From the NCBI RefSeq assembly GCF_003205295.1, contig NZ_QJRP01000001.1, forward strand, positions 310,001-374,000: a DNA stretch of 64,000 bases. The letters run 5' to 3'. Source of the stretch: Pseudomonas mosselii (GTDB taxonomy: Bacteria > Pseudomonadota > Gammaproteobacteria > Pseudomonadales > Pseudomonadaceae). Position 1 is the first letter of the stretch; each line of letters begins with the position of its first letter. A model generated the notes under the pieces. That model ran no database searches. It had not been told where the DNA came from and saw only the letters and a program-made list of their open reading frames with translations. The translations under genes and the position numbers were made by a program. This document shows positions 26,292 through 34,556 of the stretch, one piece after another.

Positions 26292-27715
26292 GGGCACTCC
26301 TTGCGTTCAGAGGTGAGGCGCAGCGCCAGGGGTAGAGCCAGCAGCGGCGCGCAGGCAAATACGGCGAACAACCACAATGCGGCCTGGCGCGCGCCTTCGA
26401 CGCCGCCCGGCTCGACCAGCCCGGCACTGTTGGCGACCAGCCCGGCCAGAGCTGCGGCCAGTGCGGTGGCGTACAACTGCACCGTGGTGATCGACGCCGA
26501 GGCGAGGTTTTCCTCGCCGGGACGCGCCGCCTGCAGCACCCGGGTGAGCAGGTGCGGCCAGCCCAGGCCGATGCCAAGGCCCACACCGGCCAGGGCCAGG
26601 GCGAATAGCGCCAGGCCAGGCGCGCTGGCGATCCAGGTCGGGGCGGGGGTCAGCAGGGCCAGTGCCAGCAGCGCCACGGCGACCACCAGCGGCCCGCTGC
26701 GGATCTGCCAGGCGCCGCCATCGCGGTCGCGCCCGGCGCTGGCCAGGGCGCCGACCGTCCAGCCCGCGGCCATCACAGCGGTCAGGTAGCCGGCGGCCAA
26801 GGGGCCGAAGCCATGGATGCGCTGCAGGAAGTAGGGCACATAGATTTCGGTGGTGATGGCCGCCACCAGCAGGCACATCATGGCGAACAGCGCGCCCATC
26901 GGCTGCTTGAGGCTATAGGCCCCGGTGGGCAACAGATGATGACGCGCCCGGGGATCGAGGCGGGCGATCAGCGCGGCGATGGCCAGGCCCGCGACGATGC
27001 CGGCCAGGTTGATCCACAGGGTGTCGGCCAGGCTGGCCGCACAGATCGCCAGTACCGAGGCCACCAGGCAGGCGATCAGCCCGTAGGCCGGGCGCGCGCC
27101 ATTGTCGTCCAGGGCCTGGCGTGCCGGCAGGCGCAGGCAGACGATCAGTGCCAGGGCGGCAGCGACTGGCAACAGCGACCAGAACGCCCAGCGCCAGTGC
27201 CCGCCTTCGGCGAACACCCCGCCCACGGCCGGGCCGCACAGCGTGGCCACGCCCCACATCGCCGAGACCAGGGCCATGGCGCGGGGCCACAGGCGGCTGT
27301 CGAACACCAGGTGGATCAGCGCATAGCTCAGGGCGAACAGGATGCCGCCACCCAGACCCTGCACGCTGCGCCCGAGCAGCAGCATCGGCATGTTCCCGGC
27401 CTGGGCGCAGAGCATCGAGCCGATGGCGAACACCAGCAGCGCCAGCAGGTAGGCGACCCGCGGTCCGCCACGGGCCAGCAGGCGGGTGGAGAGGGTGGAG
27501 CCGATGATCGAGGCGACCACGAACAGGGTGGTGTTCCAGGCATAGAAGGCCAGCCCGCCGATCTCTTCGATCACGGTCGGCAGCAGGGTGGTGACGATGT
27601 AGACATTGATGGCGTGCAGGGCGACGCCGCCGGCCAGGGCGATCGAGCGTAGCGCGTTGCCGCCGCTGAGCAGTTCGCTCCAACGGGCCGGTGGCTGTTC
27701 GGGGATGGCGGTCAT
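26288..27715 (-). CDS. MFS drug-exporter-type transporter beside ToxA-like gene
   Basis: 475 residues with 12-14 hydrophobic helices. It has the MFS motif-A-like loop STRLLARGGPRVAYLLALLVF and LGRSVQGLGGGILFALSYALI, typical of EmrB/QacA-like proton antiporters. The start MTAIPEQPP at 27715 follows an AAGGAG site. It is first in a two-gene operon with the ToxA-like methyltransferase and is a good candidate for export of, or resistance to, the azapteridine product. Toxoflavin clusters elsewhere use RND pumps (ToxFGHI), so an MFS pump is a difference. Confidence 0.85.
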   Translation of the reverse strand: MTAIPEQPPARWSELLSGGNALRSIALAGGVALHAINVYIVTTLLPTVIEEIGGLAFYAWNTTLFVVASIIGSTLSTRLLARGGPRVAYLLALLVFAIGSMLCAQAGNMPMLLLGRSVQGLGGGILFALSYALIHLVFDSRLWPRAMALVSAMWGVATLCGPAVGGVFAEGGHWRWAFWSLLPVAAALALIVCLRLPARQALDDNGARPAYGLIACLVASVLAICAASLADTLWINLAGIVAGLAIAALIARLDPRARHHLLPTGAYSLKQPMGALFAMMCLLVAAITTEIYVPYFLQRIHGFGPLAAGYLTAVMAAGWTVGALASAGRDRDGGAWQIRSGPLVVAVALLALALLTPAPTWIASAPGLALFALALAGVGLGIGLGWPHLLTRVLQAARPGEENLASASITTVQLYATALAAALAGLVANSAGLVEPGGVEGARQAALWLFAVFACAPLLALPLALRLTSERKECP

Positions 27716-27849
27716 GTACGCTCCTTGCGTGGTCCTGCGCTGGGAGTCTAGGAGCCGGAAAATCATTATTCAAGAAATTGCTTGTGTAATTTGGTCGCGG
27801 TGGATTTGTTAGGATCGTGCTCTTTTGTCTTGTTCCAGGAGCGACATCC

Positions 27850-28170
27850 ATGATCATCAGCACCACCAGCCAGCTCGACGGCCGCCCGATTGCCGAGTAC
27901 CTCGGCGTGGTCAGCGCCGAATCGGTGCAGGGGATCAACTTCGTGCGCGATTTCTTCGCACGCTTTCGCGACTTCTTCGGCGGCCGCTCGCAGACCCTGG
28001 AGGGCGCGCTGAAGCTGGCTCGCGAGCAGGCTACCGAGGAACTCATCGCGCGGGCACGGCAGTTGCAAGCCGATGCGCTGGTGGGCGTGGACTTCGAGAT
28101 CAGCATGCCGTCGGTACAGGGCGGCATGGTCGTGGTGTTCGCCACCGGCACGGCGGTGCGACTGAAGTAA
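27850..28170 (+). CDS. YbjQ/UPF0145 family protein
   Basis: 106 residues: MIISTTSQLDGRPIAEYLGVVSAESV, then a GINFVRDFFARFRDFFGGRS segment and LQADALVGVDFEI. This is the compact YbjQ-type fold, which forms pentamers in known structures, but its function is unknown. A CAGGAG site lies 9 bases before the ATG. It stands alone, divergent from the MFS/ToxA operon. Confidence 0.9.
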   Translation: MIISTTSQLDGRPIAEYLGVVSAESVQGINFVRDFFARFRDFFGGRSQTLEGALKLAREQATEELIARARQLQADALVGVDFEISMPSVQGGMVVVFATGTAVRLK

Positions 28171-28310
28171 GGCCAGTTGCCACTGGTCGGGCCAGGAAAT
28201 TTTGTCCGACTGGTCCGCAAATGACCGGCTAGTCTCATTTCAACGGACCGCCGCTTCACTAGGCAGGCGCATTGCCTGCCGGCACGGTCGCCATTGGAGG
28301 GAGACAGGGC

Positions 28311-28499
28311 ATGAGCGAATCCTATTTCGAAGACCTGAACGATGCGTTTCCGATCAACAGCCAGGTACGCTGCGGCCAGGCAGCCGTGCGCCTGGGCTTT
28401 GCCAACATGACCTTGGACGAGTCGGAGCAACTGCAACCGGCGCACCTGCAGCGCGCCAAGAAGGGGCGTTTCACGCCACGCGTCCCGTCGAAGAAGTGA
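28311..28499 (+). CDS. Small conserved-looking hypothetical protein
   Basis: 62 residues, acidic N-terminus (MSESYFEDLNDAFPINSQ) and basic C-terminus (RAKKGRFTPRVPSKK). Strong purine-rich ribosome site GGAGGGAGACAGGG ahead of the ATG. No domain recognised. A 9-base-stem hairpin follows 20 bases after the stop, consistent with a real short transcript. Confidence 0.6.
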   Translation: MSESYFEDLNDAFPINSQVRCGQAAVRLGFANMTLDESEQLQPAHLQRAKKGRFTPRVPSKK

Positions 28500-28518
28500 A
28501 CCTGTACTGACCCCATAA

Positions 28519-28543
28519 GCCCGCTCCCACAACAGGAGCGGGC
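28519..28543. terminator. Hairpin after the 62-residue gene
   Basis: GCCCGCTCC and GGAGCGGGC pair over 9 bases with a 7-base loop. There is no T tract behind it. A factor-independent terminator or a remnant of the REP-like repeat family (same GGAGCGGGC core as at 50157-50224). Confidence 0.5.
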
Positions 28544-28704
28544 ATGCCTCGCTTCATGTTTGATCAATCAACACGAAACCGCCCGACGGCACGCTTTTCC
28601 CGCCATTTCTTGACCCCGCTCATGGTATCGGCTCGTCCCCCTCGCCGACGGCCCGAGGCTGTGCTTTTCTTGCGCGGCATTTCAGACACGGAGTATCGAC
28701 TTCA

Positions 28705-29019
28705 ATGCGAATCAGGGAAGAGACCTACTGGCAGTGGGCCGATGCGCAGTTGCACAGCCGCTGTCACGACGAGGAACTGAGCGACGGCACCAGCATCGAT
28801 GTGCAGGTGCGCCTGTCCAGGGTCGGTGCCACGCAGTTGTTTCTCGGGCTGTATGCCCGAAGCGGCAAAGCCTTGCTGGAGGAGTACTACCCCTCGCGAC
28901 CGGGCGAGACCATGACCCGGGCGCTGGTCTGGGGTGTGGATCGCGCCCGTGCCTTGGCCACCGGTGCGCTGCCGTTGCCGGAGCAGATACCGCGCAAGCT
29001 TCAGGCCAGGCGCGCATGA
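28705..29019 (+). CDS. Hypothetical protein, 104 residues
   Basis: It starts MRIREETYWQWADAQLHSRC with a GGAGT site 9 bases upstream. Soluble, mixed alpha/beta composition, with RVGATQLFLGLYARSGKALLEEYYPSRPGETMTRALVWGVDRARAL. The phrase PSRPGETMTRALVWGV suggests a fixed loop, but I recognise no family. It converges on the next gene with a shared terminator hairpin between them. Confidence 0.6.
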   Translation: MRIREETYWQWADAQLHSRCHDEELSDGTSIDVQVRLSRVGATQLFLGLYARSGKALLEEYYPSRPGETMTRALVWGVDRARALATGALPLPEQIPRKLQARRA

Positions 29020-29046
29020 AAAAGCCCGGCCTTTGCGGGCCGGGCT
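29019..29046 (-). terminator. Rho-independent terminator (mainly for the minus-strand gene)
   Basis: AGCCCGGCC and GGCCGGGCT form a 9-base stem. Read leftward the stem is followed by TTTTT, so it terminates the minus-strand gene ending at 29073. It lies at the end of the convergent plus-strand gene as well. Confidence 0.8.
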
Positions 29047-29072
29047 CAAGCAACGGTGGACTGCCGAAAGAT

Positions 29073-29405
29073 TCAGTTCAGCGAGTCGATCACCTTGATT
29101 GCCTGCCGCTCGCGGGCGGCGGGCCATTCTTGTTGCAGGGTCTCCAGTACGCGACCGACAAAGGTGGTGTCGGCGGCGGCCTTCCTGCCGACGTAGCCCT
29201 GGCCACGGCGGTAGACCTTGAAGCGGGCGCGCATGCTGGGCATGTGCGATTCGAATTCGGCTTCGACCGTGTTCGGCGGCAGGCGATCCAGGCGGACCTC
29301 GCCGGACTGGCTTACCCACAGCAGGTGGTCGTCGAGGCTGTCCTTGCGCGCGGCGAACAGCTGGGCCAATTGGTAGACGGTTGGATTGTTGTTCAAGTTC
29401 ATCAT
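29073..29405 (-). CDS. Hypothetical protein, 110 residues
   Basis: It starts MMNLNNNPTVYQLAQLFAARKDSLDDHLLWVSQSGEVRLDRL. Either of two adjacent ATGs (29405 or 29402) can be the start; GGGGGC lies upstream. Sequence is soluble with a beta-rich middle (ARFKVYRRGQGYVGRKAAAD) and a helical end. No family recognised. It has its own terminator, and two palindromes lie about 260-290 bases upstream. Confidence 0.6.
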   Translation of the reverse strand: MMNLNNNPTVYQLAQLFAARKDSLDDHLLWVSQSGEVRLDRLPPNTVEAEFESHMPSMRARFKVYRRGQGYVGRKAAADTTFVGRVLETLQQEWPAARERQAIKVIDSLN

Positions 29406-29712
29406 AAAGCCCCCATTACTCTCATTCGTTGGTGAAGTTCGGCTGAAGTTCACATTCGGCGCCACACCATGTAGCGCGCTAACCAAGGCTGCTACAGCAG
29501 CTTCGCAACAGGGGCTTTCTCACGCTGCCTTCTGGGCAGTTTCCCTCTCCACGGACGGCCTGCGTTACCGCGCAGGCCGTCTGGAACACCCTTGCCACCG
29601 CTCCCGATCGGGGAGACGGCCTCATCATGCACAAGGCGCGGGAAGGGCGTCAACCGTTTTGTAGTGATTATTTTTAGTCACTACATCTTGTCGGACAATC
29701 CTGCCGGTTCTG
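29406..29712. promoter_or_regulatory. Gene-free region with hairpin and two adjacent palindromes
   Basis: 307 bases. It contains a perfect 10-base hairpin (ACGGCCTGCG/CGCAGGCCGT, 29555-29580). It also has an inverted repeat TGTAGTGA-N10-TCACTACA (29660-29685) and the palindrome TTGTCGGACAA (29688-29698), which is also found before the LuxR/NRPS pair. The palindromes probably belong to a promoter reading leftward. Confidence 0.5.
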
Positions 29713-30336
29713 TCACGCGAGGCCGTTGTCGCCGTGCTCGAGGTAGCCGGGGCGTTGACGCAGCCGCTCATGATAGGCCTCCAGCGCCGGCAGTTGCGGG
29801 TGCTCCATGGGCGTGCGCCGCCAGCGGTTGAGGGACAGGCCGATGGCCACGTCGGCGAGGCTGAACGCGTCGCCGGCGACATAGGCGCCGGTGGCCTGCA
29901 GGCGTGCTTCGAGCAGGCGCATCCTGGCCGTCCACTGGGCGTTGCTGGCGGCCAGCAGCGCGGGGTCCTGGTGCGCCGGCGACTGGCGCACCAGCGACAT
30001 GAACGGGTAGCGCCAGGCGTCATTGAGGTCGGTGGCTTGCCAGTCGAGCCACTGGTCGACCGCGGCGCGGGCGCGGGGGGCTGCGGGGTAGAGCGACTCG
30101 CCGCCGTACTGGTTGACCAGGTAGCGCAGGATGGTATTGGACTCCCACAGCACGAAGTCGCCATCGACGATCACCGGCACCATGGCGTTGGGGTTCAGCG
30201 CCAGGAACTCGGGTGTATCGGTGGCGCGAAAGCCGCTGCCCCAGTCTTCGCGCTGGAACGGCAGGTTCAGCTCGGCGCAGGTCCACAGCACCTTGCGCAC
30301 GTTGATCGACGAGGCCTTGCCAAGGATCTTCAGCAT
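29713..30336 (-). CDS. Glutathione S-transferase family protein
   Basis: 207 residues. The N-terminal thioredoxin-like domain is [27 protein letters not shown], with the cis-proline motif [24 protein letters not shown]. The C-terminal helical domain contains [13 protein letters not shown]. Ser10 in KASSINVRK is a likely glutathione-activating residue. It starts one base after the stop of the beta-lactamase gene, so the two are co-transcribed. Substrate unknown. Confidence 0.88.
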   Translation of the reverse strand: MLKILGKASSINVRKVLWTCAELNLPFQREDWGSGFRATDTPEFLALNPNAMVPVIVDGDFVLWESNTILRYLVNQYGGESLYPAAPRARAAVDQWLDWQATDLNDAWRYPFMSLVRQSPAHQDPALLAASNAQWTARMRLLEARLQATGAYVAGDAFSLADVAIGLSLNRWRRTPMEHPQLPALEAYHERLRQRPGYLEHGDNGLA

Positions 30337-30337
30337 G

Positions 30338-31477
30338 TCACGGCTCCAGGCTGGAAAGGATGCGTTGCGCGGCGCGCACGCGTTCTTCGTTGGGATAGTT
30401 GCGGTTGGCCAGCAGCACGATGCCCATCTGCCTGGACGGCACGAACGCCACGTAGGCACCGAAGCCGCCGGTGGCGCCGGTCTTGTTGTACCAGGCGGCA
30501 GGGTCGGCGGGCAGCGCCGGGTTCAGCGCCTGGATCGGGTTTTCCCCGCGGATGATCTTGGCGCCGTTGTATTCCAACAGGGTGTCGAGGCTGACCGGGT
30601 AGGGGTAGCGCTCCCAGCCCAGACCCTGGGTCATCGCGCCGACCTGGAAGTAACCGGACTGGGTGATGGCGATGGCCTTGCGCATGGCCGGGTCGAGGGT
30701 GTCCGGTTGCAGTTGCAACTGCACATAGCGCAGCAGGTCGCTGGCACTGGTCTTGATGCCATAGGCCTGCTCGGCATAGGGGCCCGGGTTGACCCGCACC
30801 GGCTTGTCCTTGGCGTCGTAGCCTTGCGCGTAGAGCCCGCGGGCGCTGGCCGGCACTTCCAGGTAGGTGTGCTTGAGCCCAAGGCGGGGCAGTACCTGTT
30901 GGGTCATCAGCTCGGCGAACGGCCGTTGCTGGGCACGGGCCGCCAGGTCGCCGAACAGGCCCAGGCTCGGGTTCGAGTAGCAACGGTAAGTGCCGGGTGC
31001 GAAGCGGGGCTGCCAGTGCTGGAACCAGGCCAGCGTCTGGGCCGGGGTCTGCACCTCATCGGGGAACTGCAAGGGCAGGCAGTCGCCGCTGTAGGCCCCC
31101 AGTTCCAGCACGCTGGCCTTGCCGATCGAGGCCTTGGCCAGGGCCGGCTGGTAGCGGCTGGCCGGGGCCTGCAAGTCGAGTTTGCCTTCGGCGCTGGCCA
31201 GGGCGGCGAGGGTGGCGGTGTAGGTCTTGCTCACCGAACCGACCTCGAACAGCGTGTCGCGGCTCACCGCCTGGCGGCTGGCCTTGTCGGCCAGACCGTA
31301 GTTGAAGTAATGCGACTGGCCGTTGGCATATACCGCCACGGCCATGCCGGCGATGCCTTGCTCGCGCATCAGCGCCGGGATCACGTCATCGACGGTAGCT
31401 TGCAGGTCGTTGGCCAGCAGGGGCGGGGCGGCAAGCGTCAGGGCAGTGGCCAGCAGCAGGCGTGGGGGGCGTTTCAT
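30338..31477 (-). CDS. ampC: Class C beta-lactamase (AmpC type)
   Basis: 379 residues, normal AmpC length. Signal peptide ends at about residue 22 (PPLLA/NDLQ). Catalytic SVSK has Ser81. The YSN triad ([15 protein letters not shown]) and KTG box ([16 protein letters not shown]) are intact, as is LPLQFPDEV. It hydrolyses cephalosporins in the periplasm. The usual divergent ampR is absent. The gene starts a two-gene operon with the GST. Confidence 0.92.
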   Translation of the reverse strand: MKRPPRLLLATALTLAAPPLLANDLQATVDDVIPALMREQGIAGMAVAVYANGQSHYFNYGLADKASRQAVSRDTLFEVGSVSKTYTATLAALASAEGKLDLQAPASRYQPALAKASIGKASVLELGAYSGDCLPLQFPDEVQTPAQTLAWFQHWQPRFAPGTYRCYSNPSLGLFGDLAARAQQRPFAELMTQQVLPRLGLKHTYLEVPASARGLYAQGYDAKDKPVRVNPGPYAEQAYGIKTSASDLLRYVQLQLQPDTLDPAMRKAIAITQSGYFQVGAMTQGLGWERYPYPVSLDTLLEYNGAKIIRGENPIQALNPALPADPAAWYNKTGATGGFGAYVAFVPSRQMGIVLLANRNYPNEERVRAAQRILSSLEP

Positions 31478-31619
31478 GGTGGGGCGTTCCTTGTCGTGGA
31501 TCAGGGGCGTTGCGAAGCGAGGTGTCCGTTGGGCGACACCGACAGGGGTTCCGGCGTTAGCGGCACAAAGGCCAAGACCTTATCGTCCAGGCTTGCACAA
31601 AGACAAGACGGGAACTGTG

Positions 31620-32615
31620 ATGAGATATCTACGGATGCTGTTCGACAACTTCACCCTGGCCCTGCTCGGGGTGGTGTTTATCGCCACCGTGCTGCCGTGC
31701 GCAGGCGAGGGCGCGGTGCTGTTCGGCTGGCTGACCAACCTGGCCATCGGCCTGCTGTTCTTCCTGCACGGCGCCAAGCTGTCGCGCGAGGCGATCATCG
31801 CCGGTGCCGGCCACTGGCGCCTGCACCTGCTGGTGTTCACCTGCACCTTCGTGCTGTTCCCGTTGCTGGGGCTGGCGTTCAAGCCGCTGTTCGTGCCGCT
31901 GGTGGGCAATGAGCTGTACCTGGGCGTGCTGTACCTGTGCGCCTTGCCGGCCACGGTGCAGTCGGCGATTGCCTTCACCTCGCTGGCCCGGGGCAACGTG
32001 CCGGCGGCGATCTGCAGCGCGGCGGCCTCGAGCCTGCTGGGGATCTTCCTGACACCGTTGCTGGTGATGCTGCTGCTGGGCGCCTCGGGCGACACCGGTT
32101 CCGGGCTGGATGCGGTACTGAAGATCACCCTGCAGTTGCTGGTGCCCTTCGTCGCCGGGCAGATCGCCCGCCGCTGGATCGGCGCCTGGGTCAAGCGCAA
32201 TGCACGCTGGCTGAAGGTGGTGGACCAGGGCTCGATCCTGCTGGTGGTGTACACCGCGTTCAGCGAGGCGGTGGTCACCGGACTGTGGCACACGGTGTCG
32301 CCGCAGCACCTGGCCGGGCTGTTCGCTGTGTGCGGCATCCTGCTGGCGGTGGTGCTGCTGGGCACGCGACTGCTCGGACGGGTGCTGGGGTTCAATGTCG
32401 AGGACCGCATCACCATCCTGTTCGCCGGTTCCAAGAAGAGCCTGGCGACGGGCGTGCCCATGGCGCAAGTGTTGTTCGTGGGTGGTGGCATCGGGGCGAT
32501 GATCCTGCCGTTGATGCTGTTCCATCAGATCCAGCTGATGGTCTGTGCGGTGCTGGCGCAGCGATATGCGGCGCGGGTGGAGGAGGGGCATCCTGAGGTG
32601 CGCGCGTCATTGTAA
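31620..32615 (+). CDS. Bile acid:sodium symporter family transporter
   Basis: 331 residues with about ten hydrophobic helices (MRYLRMLFDNFTLALLGVVFIATVLPC, then GLLFFLHGAKLS, and later FAGSKKSLATGVPMAQVLF). These match the bacterial YfeH/SLC10A7-like branch of the family. The conserved crossover motif is AFTSLARGNVPAAICSAAASSLLG. Substrate is not predictable. It is divergent from ampC and converges on gspI. Confidence 0.85.
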   Translation: MRYLRMLFDNFTLALLGVVFIATVLPCAGEGAVLFGWLTNLAIGLLFFLHGAKLSREAIIAGAGHWRLHLLVFTCTFVLFPLLGLAFKPLFVPLVGNELYLGVLYLCALPATVQSAIAFTSLARGNVPAAICSAAASSLLGIFLTPLLVMLLLGASGDTGSGLDAVLKITLQLLVPFVAGQIARRWIGAWVKRNARWLKVVDQGSILLVVYTAFSEAVVTGLWHTVSPQHLAGLFAVCGILLAVVLLGTRLLGRVLGFNVEDRITILFAGSKKSLATGVPMAQVLFVGGGIGAMILPLMLFHQIQLMVCAVLAQRYAARVEEGHPEVRASL

Positions 32616-32644
32616 TGAAATGATGCGATGGGCGCGTGGCGCGT

Positions 32645-33004
32645 TCACTGGCCAACCAGCGTTTGCAGTCGCGCCAGCGCCGGCCCTTCGCGTTGGCGAT
32701 CGAAGACCTGTAGCGATACCTCCAACATCGCCCCCGGCGCACGCGACAGGCGTTGCTCACAGCGCAAGCGCAAGCGCCCCTGGTCACAGTCGAACTGCTT
32801 GATGCCTGGCTTCGCGCCGCCCTCCAGGCGCAGTTCGGCCAGGCGCCCCTGGGCCGCCAGCAGGGCCAGCCCCTTGTCGCGCAACAGCCCGTTGCCCTGG
32901 GTCATCAAGCCGGTGGCGCGCACGGCGGCGGCCATGGCAACAGCCACGATGGTCAGCGCCACCAACACTTCGATCAGGGTGAAACCGTCCTCGGTGGTGC
33001 GCAC
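32645..33004 (-). CDS. gspI: Type II secretion minor pseudopilin GspI
   Basis: 119 residues from a GTG start (MRTTEDGFTLIEVLVALTIV) with GGAG 6 bases upstream. The prepilin peptidase site is G-FTLIEV, Glu5 of the mature form is present, and one hydrophobic helix follows. The C-terminal domain has DCDQGRLRLRCEQRLSRAPG. Size and LEVLVAL-type amino end match GspI/XcpV. It is transcribed away from the rest of the secretion genes, sharing a 148-base control region with gspG. A TTG at 33028 is an alternative start. Confidence 0.78.
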   Translation of the reverse strand: MRTTEDGFTLIEVLVALTIVAVAMAAAVRATGLMTQGNGLLRDKGLALLAAQGRLAELRLEGGAKPGIKQFDCDQGRLRLRCEQRLSRAPGAMLEVSLQVFDRQREGPALARLQTLVGQ

Positions 33005-33152
33005 GGGAGCTCCATTCGCGCAGGGCAAAGCGGCATTCTAGAGCGGCGCGATGACGGTTTGACGACGCCGACTCCCGAGCTTTTTCAATATCCGTGACAT
33101 ACCCGCTTGCCACAATCGGCCCCCGATTCGAACTCACGCAAGGAATGCCGAG

Positions 33153-33599
33153 ATGCAGATCGCCCGCCGCAACATGCCCGCCCACCGTGTCCGCCAGCAG
33201 GGCTTTACCCTGATCGAGATCATGGTGGTGGTGGTGATCCTCGGGATTCTCGCGGCGATGGTGGTGCCCAAGGTACTCGACCGGCCCGATCAGGCCCGCG
33301 CCACCGCGGCGCGCCAGGACATCGGCGGGCTGATGCAGGCGCTGAAGCTGTACCGGCTGGACAATGGCGCCTACCCCAACCAGAACCAGGGCCTGAAGGT
33401 GCTGGTGGAAAAGCCGGCCCAGGCCAAGGACGGCCAATGGCGTGCCTACCTTGATCGCTTGCCAAACGACCCCTGGGGGCGCCCGTACCAGTACCTGAAC
33501 CCGGGCGCCAACGGCGAGGTCGATGTGTTCTCCCTGGGCGCCGACGGCCAGGCCGGCGGCGACGGGGTGAATGCCGATCTCGGCTCCTGGCAGTTGTGA
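33153..33599 (+). CDS. gspG: Type II secretion major pseudopilin GspG
   Basis: 148 residues. The leader MQIARRNMPAHRVRQQG precedes the cleaved G-FTLIEIMVVVVILGILAAMVVP. The GspG C-terminal motif YRLDNGAYPNQNQGLKVLVEKP and the calcium-loop region DPWGRPYQYLNPGANGEVDVFSLGADGQ are clear. It forms the pseudopilus piston. First gene of the rightward gsp operon, with AAGGAA before the ATG. Confidence 0.95.
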   Translation: MQIARRNMPAHRVRQQGFTLIEIMVVVVILGILAAMVVPKVLDRPDQARATAARQDIGGLMQALKLYRLDNGAYPNQNQGLKVLVEKPAQAKDGQWRAYLDRLPNDPWGRPYQYLNPGANGEVDVFSLGADGQAGGDGVNADLGSWQL

Positions 33600-33605
33600 C
33601 CGGCC

Positions 33606-34556
33606 ATGGCGCGCCAGGAGGGTATGGCCGTGATCAGTGCATTGCTGATCGGCGCAGTGGTGGCGGTGATCGCCGCCGGCATGATCGAGCGTCAGGGGTT
33701 GCTGACCCGTCAGGTGGAGAACCGCCAGCTGGCATTGCAGGGCCAGTGGGCCCTGGAAGGCGGCCTTCAGTTCAGCCGCCAGGTGCTGCTCGAACAGCGC
33801 CTGCGCGACCCGCTGGTGCGCGGCGGTCAGCCCTGGTCCCGGCCGATGCGCGATGTGCCCTCCGGCAGCGTGCGCTTCGACGGTCAATTGGAGGACGAAC
33901 AGGGCAAGTTCAACCTGCGCAACCTGGTGGTCGATGGCCAGGTGGATATCGAGGCGCTGGCGACCTTTCGGCGCCTGTGCGTGTTGATCGGAATCGATGA
34001 GCGCCTGGCCACGGCCATTGCCGGACAGGTGATCGACAGCTACCCACAGCGTCCGCTGGCCACTCCCGCCAATGCAGGCTTGGGCCTGGCCAGCGGCCGT
34101 GCGACTTCACCGGCCAGCGCCGACGCAGTGTTGCCGGCCAGGCGCCCGATGCTGCGCAGCGTCGAGGCGCTGGCCGGGCTCAAGGGCATGGATGGCGAAG
34201 CCCTGGCGCGCCTGCGTCGGTTCGTCACGGTGCTGCCGGCGCTGACCTGGGTCAACGGCAACACCGCCAGTGCCGAAGTGCTTGCCGCTCAGGTACCGGG
34301 CCTGTCGTTGCAGCAGGCCGCGGCGTTGGTGGCTGAGCGCGATGGTGGCCGTTGGTTCATCAATCGCGGCGATTTCGTCAATCGCCTGCGCATGCCGTCC
34401 CTGGCCATGGCCAACGTGCGGGTGGGGATCAACAGCGACTGGTTCCGCCTGCGCGGCCTGGCGCGCCTTGGCAGTCGCGAGCTTCCCCTGCAGGCGCTGC
34501 TGCGCCAGCGCGAGGGGCAGTTGCCGGATGTCATCTGGCAGCGGGTGGGCGCATGA
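33606..34556 (+). CDS. gspK: Type II secretion minor pseudopilin GspK
   Basis: 316 residues, large for a pseudopilin as expected for GspK. The cleavage region is RQEG-MAVISALLIGAVVAVIAAGM, lacking Glu5 as GspK does. The helical domain follows, with GKFNLRNLVVDGQVD and VNGNTASAEVLAAQVPGLSLQQAA. It caps the pseudopilus tip with GspI and GspJ. It lies 6 bases after gspG and overlaps gspL by 4 bases (ATGA). Confidence 0.9.
   Translation: MARQEGMAVISALLIGAVVAVIAAGMIERQGLLTRQVENRQLALQGQWALEGGLQFSRQVLLEQRLRDPLVRGGQPWSRPMRDVPSGSVRFDGQLEDEQGKFNLRNLVVDGQVDIEALATFRRLCVLIGIDERLATAIAGQVIDSYPQRPLATPANAGLGLASGRATSPASADAVLPARRPMLRSVEALAGLKGMDGEALARLRRFVTVLPALTWVNGNTASAEVLAAQVPGLSLQQAAALVAERDGGRWFINRGDFVNRLRMPSLAMANVRVGINSDWFRLRGLARLGSRELPLQALLRQREGQLPDVIWQRVGA

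Noticed and set aside
18474-27715. Straight toxoflavin cluster
   Set aside because: The core enzymes match, but the added VOC and methyltransferase genes, operon order and lack of RND toxFGHI genes fit the pseudoiodinine type better.
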